Part shown: in pieces, positions 45,143 to 54,912 of the stretch
How the letters are laid out: every line of letters starts with the position of its first letter
Numbering within the stretch: the stretch's first letter is position 1
Assembly: GCF_001436095.1 (NCBI RefSeq)
Contig: NZ_AYYK01000011.1
Span: forward strand, 1 to 62,328
From: Lapidilactobacillus dextrinicus DSM 20335
GTDB taxonomy: Bacteria > Bacillota > Bacilli > Lactobacillales > Lactobacillaceae
Reading direction: 5' to 3'
Length of the DNA stretch: 62,328 bases
Notes under the pieces: generated by a model
The model's input: only the letters and a program-made list of their open reading frames with translations
Told to the model about the DNA's origin: nothing
The model's database searches: none
Program-made: the position numbers and the translations under genes

Positions 45143-46672
45143 GTGACAGAGATCGGACAAACATTAATTGAGCGGCGCACGGACTTAATTCAAGCTCTGC
45201 TCCAACATATTCAAATTTCCTTACTAGCTTTAGTGATTGCGATGTTTATTGCGATTCCTTTAGCCATTGCGGTAACGAACCATCATAAATTAGCAGAATT
45301 CTTTTTACAAGTCGCCGGTGTTTTACAAACAATTCCGTCACTGGCACTACTGGGCTTACTAATCCCGATTGTCGGCATTGGTAACGTTCCGGCAACCATT
45401 GCTTTAGTGATTTATGCGATTTTACCAATTTTTCAGAATACTTACTTAGGGATTACCAATATTGACCCGTCCTTAAAAGAGGCGGCTGAAGCTTTTGGGA
45501 TGTCGCGCTGGCAAAAATTATTTCGCATTGAACTGCCTTTAGCCATGCCGGAAATTATTGCTGGTGTCCGCAACGCCTTAGTTTTAATTATTGGTACTGC
45601 CACACTTGCTGCCTTAATTGGTGCTGGCGGTTTAGGTACCTTTATTTTGCTAGGCATTAATCGTAATAATAGTGCCTTAACGTTAATTGGTGCCGTTGCT
45701 GCTGCCTTATTGGCGATTGCCTTTAGTTGGTTAATCGGCGTCTTACAACGGGTTAAGTTGCGTTATTCTTTAACGGCACTAGCTTTAATTGTTGTGGGTA
45801 GTTTAGGTTACAGCGGTTATACCGCCTACCAAAACGCTCAACCAACAATTACGATTGCTGGTAAATTAGGCTCGGAACCAGATATCCTAATTAATATGTA
45901 TCGTGACTTAATTAAACAAGATAATCCCCAAGCAAAAGTCGTACTGAAGTCTAATTTTGGTCAAACTAGTTTTCTCTTAAATGCTCTGAAAAGTGAGCAA
46001 ATTGATATTTATCCGGAATTTACTGGGACCGTGCTTGAAGGCCTTGTTAAGTTACCAGCTGGCCAAACTGTACCCCATTCCGCAAATAAAACCTATCAAT
46101 TAGCTCAGAACTTATTGCAGCAACAAGAACAACTGACTTACTTAAAACCAATGGCTTATAACAATACTTACGCCGTTATTGTGACGAAAAAATTTGCCCA
46201 ACAGTACCAGCTTAAAACAATTTCCGATTTAGCGCGCGTGGAAAATAAGATTACAGCCGGTTTTGATTTAGAATTTATGGACCGCCAAGATGGTTATAAA
46301 GGGCTGCAGAAGAAATATGGGCTTACTTTTAAAACAAAATCAATGGATCCGTCATTGCGCTACGAAGCCATTCAGCGCGGAAGTGTTAATTTAATCGACG
46401 GTTATTCGACTGATTCTGAAATTCGCCGCTATCATTTAGTAGCTCTGAAAGATGATCGGCAACTCTTCCCTTATTATCAAGGGGCGCCGTTAATGCGTGC
46501 TGAAACAGCGCAGAAGTATCCGCAAATCGTGAAAAGTTTAAACAAGCTTCACGGCAAAATTACTGACGCACAAATGCGGCAAATGAATTATGATGTTAAT
46601 GTCAAAAAGAAATCAGCCGCTACTGTTGCTCGTCAATATCTCATGAAACATCACTTACTAAGGGGGAAATAA
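45143..46672 (+). CDS. fused permease/substrate-binding protein of an OpuC-type ABC transporter
   Basis: 509 residues. The first part (to about 210) is a permease with five helices and the loop EAAEAFGMSRWQ. A further membrane helix at 210-230 links it to a substrate-binding domain with the OpuC-type signature IYPEFTGT and a C-terminal TDSEIRRYHLV segment. The protein imports a quaternary amine or a similar solute: betaine, choline, carnitine or ergothioneine, which is taken up by related fused proteins (EgtU). GTG 45143 has GGAGG 8 bases upstream. Confidence 0.9.
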   Translation: MTEIGQTLIERRTDLIQALLQHIQISLLALVIAMFIAIPLAIAVTNHHKLAEFFLQVAGVLQTIPSLALLGLLIPIVGIGNVPATIALVIYAILPIFQNTYLGITNIDPSLKEAAEAFGMSRWQKLFRIELPLAMPEIIAGVRNALVLIIGTATLAALIGAGGLGTFILLGINRNNSALTLIGAVAAALLAIAFSWLIGVLQRVKLRYSLTALALIVVGSLGYSGYTAYQNAQPTITIAGKLGSEPDILINMYRDLIKQDNPQAKVVLKSNFGQTSFLLNALKSEQIDIYPEFTGTVLEGLVKLPAGQTVPHSANKTYQLAQNLLQQQEQLTYLKPMAYNNTYAVIVTKKFAQQYQLKTISDLARVENKITAGFDLEFMDRQDGYKGLQKKYGLTFKTKSMDPSLRYEAIQRGSVNLIDGYSTDSEIRRYHLVALKDDRQLFPYYQGAPLMRAETAQKYPQIVKSLNKLHGKITDAQMRQMNYDVNVKKKSAATVARQYLMKHHLLRGK

Positions 46673-46673
46673 C

Positions 46674-47639
46674 ATGACCACACCAATGATTAAATTTGAT
46701 CATGTCAACAAAATCTATGGTGACACCAAGGCCGTTGATGATCTTTCCCTGACGATTAATGAACATGAACTATTCGTTCTCGTTGGTACTTCTGGTAGTG
46801 GTAAAACCACCACTTTAAAAATGATCAATCAATTAATTAAACCAACCAACGGGACAATCTACTTTAACAAGCGCGCCGTCACCGATTATAAAGTACGTGA
46901 CTTACGCTGGGATATTGGTTATGTTCTGCAGCAAATTGCCCTTTTCCCTAACATGACGGTTGGTCAAAATATCGCCTTAATTCCTGAATTGAAGCATTGG
47001 GACCGCGCTAAAATCAAAACAACCGTTGACGAATTATTAACCCAGGTTGAACTGCCACCGGAAAAATATCGTGATCGGATGCCAGCGGAACTGTCTGGCG
47101 GTGAGCAACAACGGGTGGGTATTTTACGCGCCTTGGCCACACAGCCCAGCGTTATTTTAATGGACGAACCCTTTAGCGCCTTAGATCCACTTTCGCGAAC
47201 GCAATTACAAGATTTATTATTGCGGATGCATCAGCGCCTTCAAATGACCATTGTTTTCGTCACCCATGATATGAACGAAGCCTTAAAGTTAGGCGATCGC
47301 ATCGGCGTTATGCGTCAAGGTCAGCTCTTACAAGTGGCATCACCTCAAGAAATTTCTGAACATCCAGTTAACGAGTTTGTCCGTTCATTCTTTGCAACAA
47401 GCACTAGTCAATCAGATTTATTAAACCAACCGATTAGTCAATTAACCAAATACTGGCAGCCAATCGACCAATCAACACCAACATCGACAGTCATTGATAT
47501 TAATGCATCACTAACTGATGTTTTACCCGAACTTGTTAATCAAGAGTGCGTCGTCATTAAACGTGCTGATCAACCAATTGCCTTATTAACCCGGCAAAAT
47601 ATCTTACAATATTTAAGTGAGCAGTCACCAAATAATTAG
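46674..47639 (+). CDS. ATP-binding protein of the OpuC-type transporter
   Basis: 321 residues. Walker A GTSGSGKTTT, signature LSGGEQQR, Walker B VILMDEPFSALDP, switch VTHDMNEA. The C-terminal 80 residues form at most one short, divergent CBS-like region (VIDINASLTDVLPELVNQ). It starts one base after the permease fusion and powers it. The order permease fusion then ATPase is the reverse of many OpuC operons. Confidence 0.92.
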   Translation: MTTPMIKFDHVNKIYGDTKAVDDLSLTINEHELFVLVGTSGSGKTTTLKMINQLIKPTNGTIYFNKRAVTDYKVRDLRWDIGYVLQQIALFPNMTVGQNIALIPELKHWDRAKIKTTVDELLTQVELPPEKYRDRMPAELSGGEQQRVGILRALATQPSVILMDEPFSALDPLSRTQLQDLLLRMHQRLQMTIVFVTHDMNEALKLGDRIGVMRQGQLLQVASPQEISEHPVNEFVRSFFATSTSQSDLLNQPISQLTKYWQPIDQSTPTSTVIDINASLTDVLPELVNQECVVIKRADQPIALLTRQNILQYLSEQSPNN

Positions 47640-47665
47640 CGGATTTACGCATTTGATCGCAAACA

Positions 47666-47702
47666 AAAAACTCTCGTTCAATAAATTTGAACGAGAGTTT
47701 TT
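47666..47702. terminator. bidirectional terminator after the OpuC-type operon
   Basis: Sixteen-base-pair stem AAAAACTCTCGTTCAA and its complement, 5-base loop, A run before and T run after, between convergent genes. Confidence 0.93.
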
Positions 47703-47723
47703 ATAATTCACTAAATTCTATAA

Positions 47724-48941
47724 TTACCACTTGTTATCTCTATATTTACGAACATAATTAGTCTGGCGTGCAGCTAAGAATAATTTGCGTTTAAAACTTT
47801 TATCAGCTTTATAAAATAACGGATTGCCCCATTGCTTATTTCTAATTAATTGACGACATTCCTGATTTATCTCTGTATTATCTACAAATTGACGCAATAC
47901 CATCTTCGGCACAATAGTAAATAAGAACGTCTTTTCATTATAAACAACGGATTTATCTAAATGATTAATACAATCATCCACTAAGTATTGCGCCATATTA
48001 TGTCCAGTTTGTGTAATATAATAACTGGAACGACCTTGACGAATATTAATTTCGAACAGCTTGAATTTATGATCACGCTTGTCATATTTAATATCAAAAT
48101 TAGCAAAACCTGTATAATGAATTTGTTCTAACAATAGCTGCATCTTCTGCATCAGCGGCAGATTATAACGACTAATGACAGCAGTATAATTACCGATTGC
48201 TGTAGGTGTATGCTCTTGTAAAACAACCTGTCCCAAAGCAACTAGTTGCACCTTACCCTGTGTATTAGCATACAGAACACCATCATACATATAAGTATCA
48301 TCACCGGGTATATACTCTTGGATAATAGCCTCATCATCGTAATGAGCATGATGTAGCAAAGTTAAAACTTGATTAGCCTCTTTTTCAGAGTTAACCCGAT
48401 ATATCTTTTGTTTTCCTTCAAAGTGCATATCATAGTATTTAACAACATTGCTTGGCTTAATAACAACTGGATACATCATTTTCTCATGAAACGGTTGTTC
48501 ATTATACGCACAGTTATAAAAATATGTCTTCGGATAATCAATTTCTAAATCATTACATAATTGATAAAAGTTCTTCTTATACTGCAATTTATTGAGCAAC
48601 TTCAGACTAGGATAGTTAAAAACATAATACTGACTCAAAAAATCTGCATTTTCAACAATATAGCGAACATACATATCGCTAGTTCCAATTAACAATAACT
48701 TTTTATTGGGTTTTGCATATTTCTTAGCGACCATTTCCAGTATTTTAGGAAATTCTGCAGGTTGATGTAGTTTATCAAAATACTCTATATGACCAGGAAT
48801 TGTACTATATTCAGTAAATGACAAAGGAGCTGATCCAACTAGAATTGGATGAATTCCATATTTTTCATGAAAAGAAATAGCCATATTATACGTATTTAAA
48901 TCAGTACCAACAATAATTGGAATAAAATTGAGACCTTGCAT
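47724..48941 (-). CDS. ATP-grasp protein, diverged paralogue of D-aspartate ligase
   Basis: 405 residues with the same layout as the D-aspartate ligase at 49634: N-terminal FIPIIVGTDLNTYNMA, central ATP-grasp with VVIKPSNVVKYYDMHFEGK, IIQEYIPGDDTYMYDG, then FANFDIKYDKRD and FEINIRQGRSSYY. The catalytic acidic and basic residues of the core seem kept, but overall identity is modest. It may join a different amino acid to a peptidoglycan or peptide precursor. GGAGG precedes ATG 48941. It is a separate unit from the ligase, with the UspA gene between. Confidence 0.8.
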   Translation of the reverse strand: MQGLNFIPIIVGTDLNTYNMAISFHEKYGIHPILVGSAPLSFTEYSTIPGHIEYFDKLHQPAEFPKILEMVAKKYAKPNKKLLLIGTSDMYVRYIVENADFLSQYYVFNYPSLKLLNKLQYKKNFYQLCNDLEIDYPKTYFYNCAYNEQPFHEKMMYPVVIKPSNVVKYYDMHFEGKQKIYRVNSEKEANQVLTLLHHAHYDDEAIIQEYIPGDDTYMYDGVLYANTQGKVQLVALGQVVLQEHTPTAIGNYTAVISRYNLPLMQKMQLLLEQIHYTGFANFDIKYDKRDHKFKLFEINIRQGRSSYYITQTGHNMAQYLVDDCINHLDKSVVYNEKTFLFTIVPKMVLRQFVDNTEINQECRQLIRNKQWGNPLFYKADKSFKRKLFLAARQTNYVRKYRDNKW

Positions 48942-49054
48942 AACTTCCTCCTAGTAAAACAATAACAACATCCATTATAATTGAGTAAGAACACATAATC
49001 AATTTATACAACAGGAGTTACAAAAATATTACCAGGATAAATTAGAATTTTGTA

Positions 49055-49561
49055 TTATTTTTCAAAGTCCTTCAACATGCGAGCAATTTGGGCATCTGAA
49101 CGAACGATAATGACCGAACATGGTGCGTAGCGGGCAATATAAGCCGCCTGAGTTCCGATCGTCTTGCGTTTACCAGGTTTAGTTTCAGATCCAATCACTA
49201 ATAAATCTGGCCGAAAATCAGGAATGACTGTTTCAACGATCTCATGGCTCGGGCTGCCTTCTGCTAGAATCGGTGTGACATCCGTTACCCCAAATTCCCG
49301 GGCTTTGTCACAATAAATATTTAAGTCTCTGGTAATCTCTGCGCGTCGTGTTTCAATCGTTTCTGGTGACAACGATTGGAAAATATTTAAATCACCAGTT
49401 TCCAAAACCATCGTCACTGCCAAAGGGATATCGTAAACCTTGGCAACGGTACAAGCATAATCAAAGGCCCGTCGTGAAGAAACAAAATCATCATCATCAA
49501 CGGCAATCATAATCCGTGAATAGTGCATTGTTGAAACTTGATAGTTGGCTAAATCTTCCAT
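49055..49561 (-). CDS. universal stress protein, UspA family
   Basis: 168 residues. Rossmann-like UspA fold: RIMIAVDDDDFVSSRRAFDYA at the start, LLVIGSETKPGKR and the nucleotide-loop-like GTQAAYIARYAPCSVIIVR at the end. ATP binding is plausible but the glycine motif is atypical. ATG 49561 has GAGG 8 bases upstream. It lies between the two ATP-grasp genes. Confidence 0.9.
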   Translation of the reverse strand: MEDLANYQVSTMHYSRIMIAVDDDDFVSSRRAFDYACTVAKVYDIPLAVTMVLETGDLNIFQSLSPETIETRRAEITRDLNIYCDKAREFGVTDVTPILAEGSPSHEIVETVIPDFRPDLLVIGSETKPGKRKTIGTQAAYIARYAPCSVIIVRSDAQIARMLKDFEK

Positions 49562-49633
49562 TCTACTCACCTCACAATTAGTATAACTCAAAATTAATTC
49601 AAAACCGATTTTTTTAAATTCAGTTACTACAAC

Positions 49634-50896
49634 CTATTTCTTAAAATCGCGACCTTTGTTCGCTTCAAAATATTTAGCATAACGCTTAACGTAGTTATGG
49701 TTAACATAGGTTAATAGCGCCCAACGCTTAATATTCATATCAGCATGGTAAAACAGCGTTGTTCCCCAACGATCTTCACGAATCATCGCTAATGCAGTTT
49801 GCTTAGCTTCATTATCAACCGCATATTGTTCAAAGGCCTTCTTAGGAACGCCCAACCACAATTTACGGGTTGCTTTATTTTGGTTGCCATAAATTGTCGC
49901 TGCATCAGCCAATTCACCAGTAACATAATCATCAACTAGGAATTTAGCCAAGTTATAACCGTTTAAAGTCACGTAAAAGCTACTGCGACCTTGACGCAAG
50001 TTAATTTCAAAGAACTTGAATTGACCATCACGCGCATCAAACTTCATATCAAAGTTAGCAAAACCAGTATAGTTAATTTCTTCAAGGAAGTTTTGCACTG
50101 TGTCATATAAATTCTGATCAAATTCAGGCAAGATTGTCACATAATTACCGATTGAAGCTGGTGTCGGATCTTCTAATAAAGGATGACCCAAACACATCAT
50201 CTTCACGTGATGATTTTGATCAACATAAGCATTTAATACCCGCATGTTAGAATCATCGCCAGGAATAAAGTCCTGCAAAATCAAATCGTGGGTATAGCCG
50301 TTATCGTAAATCTTACCAACAATGTCTTTAAACTCTTCATCGGAATGAATCGTAAAAGCTTTTTTACGTCCTTCAAAGTGAATGTCTAACCAATCAACAC
50401 TTTCAGAAGGCTTTAAAGCAACGGGATAAGCAAATGGTTGGCTTAAGTTTTGTTGTTTGTAATCATCTGGTGTAATAATTTTTGTTTCTGGATGAGGTAG
50501 ATGATGTTCTTCAGCAATCTTGTAGAAACGTTCCTTGTTATTCAACTGTTTTAAGAAGTCATAGTCAACACATGGGCACACAAAGGTTTTACTTAGTTCT
50601 TCTTTATGTTTAGCAATTAATTCTGTGTAACCATCGCTACAAGAAACCAAGATCACGGGTTCTTGATGATTTTCGTAGCGTTTAGCGATTTGGCGCATGG
50701 TCTCGATAAAGACCGGGTCTTCATTAAAGCCGGTGTGTAATTCAACTTCAACAATCTTGCTGAAGCGAGTTGGTGCATATTGAACACTGGCAATTGCTTG
50801 AATTTTTTCACCAGTTAGCTCGTGAAATGAGCGAGCCATACCGTATACATTAATATCGCTACCCAATAAAATTGGGGTAAATTTCGTCGTTGTCAT
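49634..50896 (-). CDS. D-aspartate ligase (ATP-grasp)
   Basis: 420 residues, the same length as the Enterococcus faecium D-aspartate ligase and closely similar in recalled sequence: FTPILLGSDINVYGMARSFHE, CSDGYTELIAKHKEELS, ALKPSESVDWLDIHFEGRK, LQDFIPGDDSNMRVLNAYVD, HPLLEDPTPASIGNY, FEINLRQGRSSFYVTLNGY. It adds D-aspartate to the lysine side chain of the peptidoglycan stem peptide, giving the D-Asp/D-Asn cross-bridge of many lactobacilli. An aspartate racemase is not in the window. Confidence 0.9.
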   Translation of the reverse strand: MTTTKFTPILLGSDINVYGMARSFHELTGEKIQAIASVQYAPTRFSKIVEVELHTGFNEDPVFIETMRQIAKRYENHQEPVILVSCSDGYTELIAKHKEELSKTFVCPCVDYDFLKQLNNKERFYKIAEEHHLPHPETKIITPDDYKQQNLSQPFAYPVALKPSESVDWLDIHFEGRKKAFTIHSDEEFKDIVGKIYDNGYTHDLILQDFIPGDDSNMRVLNAYVDQNHHVKMMCLGHPLLEDPTPASIGNYVTILPEFDQNLYDTVQNFLEEINYTGFANFDMKFDARDGQFKFFEINLRQGRSSFYVTLNGYNLAKFLVDDYVTGELADAATIYGNQNKATRKLWLGVPKKAFEQYAVDNEAKQTALAMIREDRWGTTLFYHADMNIKRWALLTYVNHNYVKRYAKYFEANKGRDFKK

Positions 50897-50989
50897 TTAA
50901 AGTGTCAATCCCTTGTCAATTAATACATTTAACTATATAAGTTAAGCCACATAAATTCAAGCAGCACTGGCCGAAAACCGCGCTAATCA

Positions 50990-52009
50990 CTAGTTTTCAG
51001 CATAACCTTTTTGCAAATCTTGGATCACTTGTTGTCGGATTGTTGCCGAACAAAAAGCCGCGTTAATCGCATTTAAATTAACTTCTAAAAATTGTGATTT
51101 CGTGATGCCAAAATGACGTTGCCACAAATCATATTCTTTCGTTAAATTTGTATTGGAAACTGTTCGATTATCGGTATTGATCGTGATTTTAACCTGATTA
51201 GCTAATAGTTCTGCTACTGGATAGCTGGCTAAGTTTTTAACAGCCTTAGTTTGTAGATTACTGGTGAGGCACATTTCTAAAACACCATCGGCTTCACTAA
51301 CTTGCTTTTGAAAATCGACGTGACCACCTAAAGCAACACCATGACCAAAACGGCGAATTCCCAAAGCTAACGCCGCCATAACATTGTGGGCACAGTGACT
51401 TTCACCGGCATGCAGTGTCATCGGAATGCCTAATTGCTGGGCCGTTTTAATCGCTGGTTCAATCACTTCTGTGGGGAAATCAGCCTCATCACCGGCAAAA
51501 TCGCCTCCAACTAATCCCTGGCCTAAAAATGGTTGCGCAGCTTTAAACATCATTTGACTACGTTGATTAGAATACTGACGCATCGCACAAACCAGCAAAC
51601 CAGATTCCACTCCAAAATCAGCTTGGGCTTGATGTAATCCTTTAATCACCGCGGCGATTGCTTCGCTAACACTTAAGCCTTTTTCCGTTGAAAAATCAGG
51701 TGCAAAGCGAACTTCAATGTAACGTACGTTTTCAGCAGCACATTGTTCAATGACATCATAGGCGGCCAGTTCTAAAGCTTCTGCGGTTTGTAGAAGTGGC
51801 AAAATCACATCAAACCGTTTTAAATAATCTAGTAAATCTTCAATATCATCAGGCACACTCACCAACTCACGTAAAGCTTGATCAGAAGCTGGTAATTCTA
51901 CGGCGGCCATTTGGGCTAACTTGCGAATAGCTTTTAGGGATAATGAACCATCTAAGTGACAATGTAATTCAACTTTAGGTAAAGCTTTTAATTCTTGAAC
52001 AGTTAACAT
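50990..52009 (-). CDS. add: adenosine deaminase
   Basis: 339 residues. Zinc ligands in VELHCHLDGSLS, catalytic Glu and His in LHAGESHCAH, RFGHGVALGGHVD and the late Asp pair in TINTDNRTVSN. It converts adenosine to inosine. ATG 52009 follows GAGGTG. It is divergent from pdp, so purine and pyrimidine nucleoside use are side by side. Confidence 0.93.
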   Translation of the reverse strand: MLTVQELKALPKVELHCHLDGSLSLKAIRKLAQMAAVELPASDQALRELVSVPDDIEDLLDYLKRFDVILPLLQTAEALELAAYDVIEQCAAENVRYIEVRFAPDFSTEKGLSVSEAIAAVIKGLHQAQADFGVESGLLVCAMRQYSNQRSQMMFKAAQPFLGQGLVGGDFAGDEADFPTEVIEPAIKTAQQLGIPMTLHAGESHCAHNVMAALALGIRRFGHGVALGGHVDFQKQVSEADGVLEMCLTSNLQTKAVKNLASYPVAELLANQVKITINTDNRTVSNTNLTKEYDLWQRHFGITKSQFLEVNLNAINAAFCSATIRQQVIQDLQKGYAEN

Positions 52010-52146
52010 GATCCACCTCATTTGAATTTAATATCTTCAAGATAGCTTTTTTCTGCGCTAAATTCAATATAAACCAAACTTATCAGGACCTAGTTCGCGT
52101 TTAAGCGCTATATTTGTTAAAATATGTATAGAATTATGCAATCGTC

Positions 52147-52238
52147 GTGGAAGCTATCAATCAGGCCCAGCACATTATTTAGTGGGTTGTAATCTAGTAT
52201 CAGGCAGCCACTACGCCCGTACTTTTTCAAACTTCCAC
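52147..52238 (+). ncRNA. candidate structured leader of pdp
   Basis: GTGGAAG (52147-52153) and CTTCCAC (52232-52238) are exact complements closing 92 bases that contain smaller pairings such as CAC/GTG next to CCC/GGG and TAGT/ACTA. The segment ends 25 bases before the pdp start. I could not match it to a purine, preQ1, THF or cobalamin riboswitch. It may be a new leader or chance. Confidence 0.35.
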
Positions 52239-52263
52239 AAAACAACTTTAGGAGGAATTTACG

Positions 52264-53565
52264 ATGCGGATGATCGATTTAATTGCCAAGAAACGTGACC
52301 ACGAAGTTTTAACGACTGAAGAAATTAATTTCATTATTAATGAATATACAGCTGATCGGATTCCTGATTATCAAGTCAGTGCCTTATTGATGGCAATCTA
52401 CTTGAATGGAATGACTGATGCTGAAACATCAGCCTTAGCCAAAGCGATGTTAGATTCTGGTGAAGTCCTCAATCTAGATTTAATTCCGGGTATTAAAGTC
52501 GATAAACACTCTACTGGTGGTGTGGGCGATAAGATTAGTATTCCGCTAGCGCCTTTAGTGGCCAGCGCTGGCGTTAAAAACCCGATGATTTCTGGGCGTG
52601 GTTTAGGTCATACTGGTGGCACCTTAGATAAGCTAGAAGCTATCCCTGGCTATGATGTTGACGAAACTGTGGACCAATTTATTAAACAAGTTAGTGAACA
52701 CGGTACAGCGATTATTAGTGCGACTAAAGACGTTGCCCCCGCCGATCGCAAGATCTACGCTTTGCGTGATGTCACGTCTACAGTCGAATCGATTCCCTTA
52801 ATTGCCAGTTCTATTATGAGTAAGAAGCTAGCTTCTGGCACTAACGCCTTAGTTTTAGACGTTAAGACTGGTAACGGTGCTTTTATGAAGACTGAAGAAC
52901 GTGCCCGTAAACTGGCTGAAACCTTAGTGGCAATTGGTCGGCAAAATAATGTCCCCTGTGTGGCCTATTTAACTGACATGAACCAGCCGCTAGGCTATGC
53001 CATTGGTAATGCTAATGAAATTAAAGAATCGATCGCTGTTTTGCGCGGTGAAGGTCCAGAAGATGTCACTGAACTTACTTTGATTTTAGGCGCAGAAATG
53101 TTAGTTCTTGCCGGTATTAGCAAGACTACAGCCCAAGCGCGTGCTATTTTAGAAGATCACATTAAGGACGGCAGTGCATTAGCTGCTTTCAAGCAATTAA
53201 TCACGGATCAAGGTGGCGATGCAAGTATCGTAGACCATCCCGAAAAGTTACCACAGGCAGATGGTCAAGTTGACGTCATCGCTCAAGCTTCTGGTTACAT
53301 TACAGCTATTGAAACCAATGAACTAGGCTTAGCTTCTGTTAAAATCGGCGGTGGCCGCGCTAAAAAAGACGATATCGTTGATCCAGCTGTTGGCATCATG
53401 ATGCACAAAAAACTAGGTGATGCTGTCAAAGCAGGTGAACCTTTAGCAACCCTTTACGTCAATACCGAAGCACCAGAAGAAGTTCAAGCTCAAGTGTTAA
53501 ATAGTTTTACCATTGGTGAAACTAAACCAGAATTACCCCCATTAATTCATGAAGTTATTCGTTAG
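52264..53565 (+). CDS. pdp: pyrimidine-nucleoside phosphorylase
   Basis: 433 residues. Phosphate/substrate signature KVDKHSTGGVGDKISIPLAP near residue 80 and SGRGLGHTGGTLDKLEAIPG near 110, plus the C-terminal domain. It splits uridine and thymidine into base and (deoxy)ribose-1-phosphate. AGGAGG precedes the ATG by 7 bases. It is followed 9 bases later by a phosphoesterase gene. Confidence 0.96.
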   Translation: MRMIDLIAKKRDHEVLTTEEINFIINEYTADRIPDYQVSALLMAIYLNGMTDAETSALAKAMLDSGEVLNLDLIPGIKVDKHSTGGVGDKISIPLAPLVASAGVKNPMISGRGLGHTGGTLDKLEAIPGYDVDETVDQFIKQVSEHGTAIISATKDVAPADRKIYALRDVTSTVESIPLIASSIMSKKLASGTNALVLDVKTGNGAFMKTEERARKLAETLVAIGRQNNVPCVAYLTDMNQPLGYAIGNANEIKESIAVLRGEGPEDVTELTLILGAEMLVLAGISKTTAQARAILEDHIKDGSALAAFKQLITDQGGDASIVDHPEKLPQADGQVDVIAQASGYITAIETNELGLASVKIGGGRAKKDDIVDPAVGIMMHKKLGDAVKAGEPLATLYVNTEAPEEVQAQVLNSFTIGETKPELPPLIHEVIR

Positions 53566-53574
53566 GAAACAACA

Positions 53575-54912
53575 ATGATCAATAAACTTTCCAATTTTCT
53601 TAATAAGCAACGTTTGAATCAGCTTGAACACTACCGTCATCCCGGGTTCTTCAAGGTCACTTTAACCAATGAAAATGGCAAAAAAGTTCCTTACACCTTA
53701 GCCGTAACGCGGCAACATCAACAGCTTTTATTGCCCCGACAAAAAGCCGACGGTCTAACTGGTCCCCTTTATTTCCGCAGTTACTCTTCTTATTTCAAAC
53801 GTTATAATTCTCTCACGGAACTGCCTTTAGGCGCACGCCAATTCGTTAAAGCATATTTGCAAACATTTGCGGAGCAGATTAATCCTAAATTAACCCCAGC
53901 TTCATTAACCTTAGGTGTGGTTACTGATACGCATGACAAGGCTGACGCTAACTACACTTACTATGGCAGTAATGGTCAGCAACACATTGAAGAATTAAAC
54001 CTACTGGATCAAACAGGCATTCTCGATTTTAAAGGGCACTTAGGCGATGCCATTGACGGATCCGATCCCGGTAATATTAGTCAAGCTCACTTAGGTAAAA
54101 TTGTGGCAACGCTCAATCAAGATAAAACACCTTTTTTCATGGCTAAAGGCAATCATGATGAGAATGATAAATATGACGAGAAGTTTTTCCATAACTATCC
54201 CAGCTTCCAAGCCAATACTTATGGTAATCTCGTCTATAAGAAATTATTGGCGCAACCTCAGATTAAGCAGTTAAGCTACGAAACAGGCTTGAGTTACTTT
54301 GACAAGGGCCAAATCCGCGTGATCGTCCTGAACACCAGTGATGTGCCTTACTTAATTACAGCCAATGGTTTGAAGAAATACGATGTTAAGTTAACCCTAG
54401 CAATTCGTCAACAACAGATCGCGGAGCTAATTACTGTCCTGCAACAAAGTGCAGGTAAACAAATCGTTGTTTTGGGCCATGCTAACCTGTTGAAGGCCGA
54501 TGGCAGTGAAGGCTTACAATTTAACGGTCATGCTGTTCACGAGCTGCTAGTGGCCTTTAATCGGCATTTAAAGGGACGTTTGTGTCCCAAGTCAACTAAT
54601 CCTGATTTTTCAGTTGATTTACCGTTTGATTTTAGTCAACAGCAGTCTGGTCAAGTCTGGTCTTATATTTGTGGACATTTGCACACAGAAAACAATTACT
54701 GCGTCGATGGTATTCAGTATGTCTTATTGAATTGTAGTGCATTAATGGGGCCCAAACACCAATTAACGACGAAATATAATCGTGCTTGGAATCGACAACA
54801 AGGCACGATTACCGAATTTGCCGGTTACGTGATTGATATTAACGCGCAATCCCGACAATTACAGGTTTTTGGTTACGGCGCAGCTTCACCTGAACGCGTC
54901 TTTCAGTTTTAA
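53575..54912 (+). CDS. calcineurin-like metallophosphoesterase
   Basis: 445 residues. An N-terminal region of about 110 residues precedes the metallophosphoesterase core, whose metal motifs are in order TDTHD, GDAIDGSD, GNHDEND, VLGHAN and CGHLHTEN. The substrate is unknown; being in one operon with pdp suggests a nucleotide or sugar phosphate, as inference. No signal peptide, so it is cytoplasmic. Confidence 0.88.
   Translation: MINKLSNFLNKQRLNQLEHYRHPGFFKVTLTNENGKKVPYTLAVTRQHQQLLLPRQKADGLTGPLYFRSYSSYFKRYNSLTELPLGARQFVKAYLQTFAEQINPKLTPASLTLGVVTDTHDKADANYTYYGSNGQQHIEELNLLDQTGILDFKGHLGDAIDGSDPGNISQAHLGKIVATLNQDKTPFFMAKGNHDENDKYDEKFFHNYPSFQANTYGNLVYKKLLAQPQIKQLSYETGLSYFDKGQIRVIVLNTSDVPYLITANGLKKYDVKLTLAIRQQQIAELITVLQQSAGKQIVVLGHANLLKADGSEGLQFNGHAVHELLVAFNRHLKGRLCPKSTNPDFSVDLPFDFSQQQSGQVWSYICGHLHTENNYCVDGIQYVLLNCSALMGPKHQLTTKYNRAWNRQQGTITEFAGYVIDINAQSRQLQVFGYGAASPERVFQF

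Noticed and set aside
52022-52263. Purine, preQ1, THF or cobalamin riboswitch ahead of pdp
   Set aside because: None of the conserved core sequences I know for these classes is present; kept only as an unassigned structured candidate.
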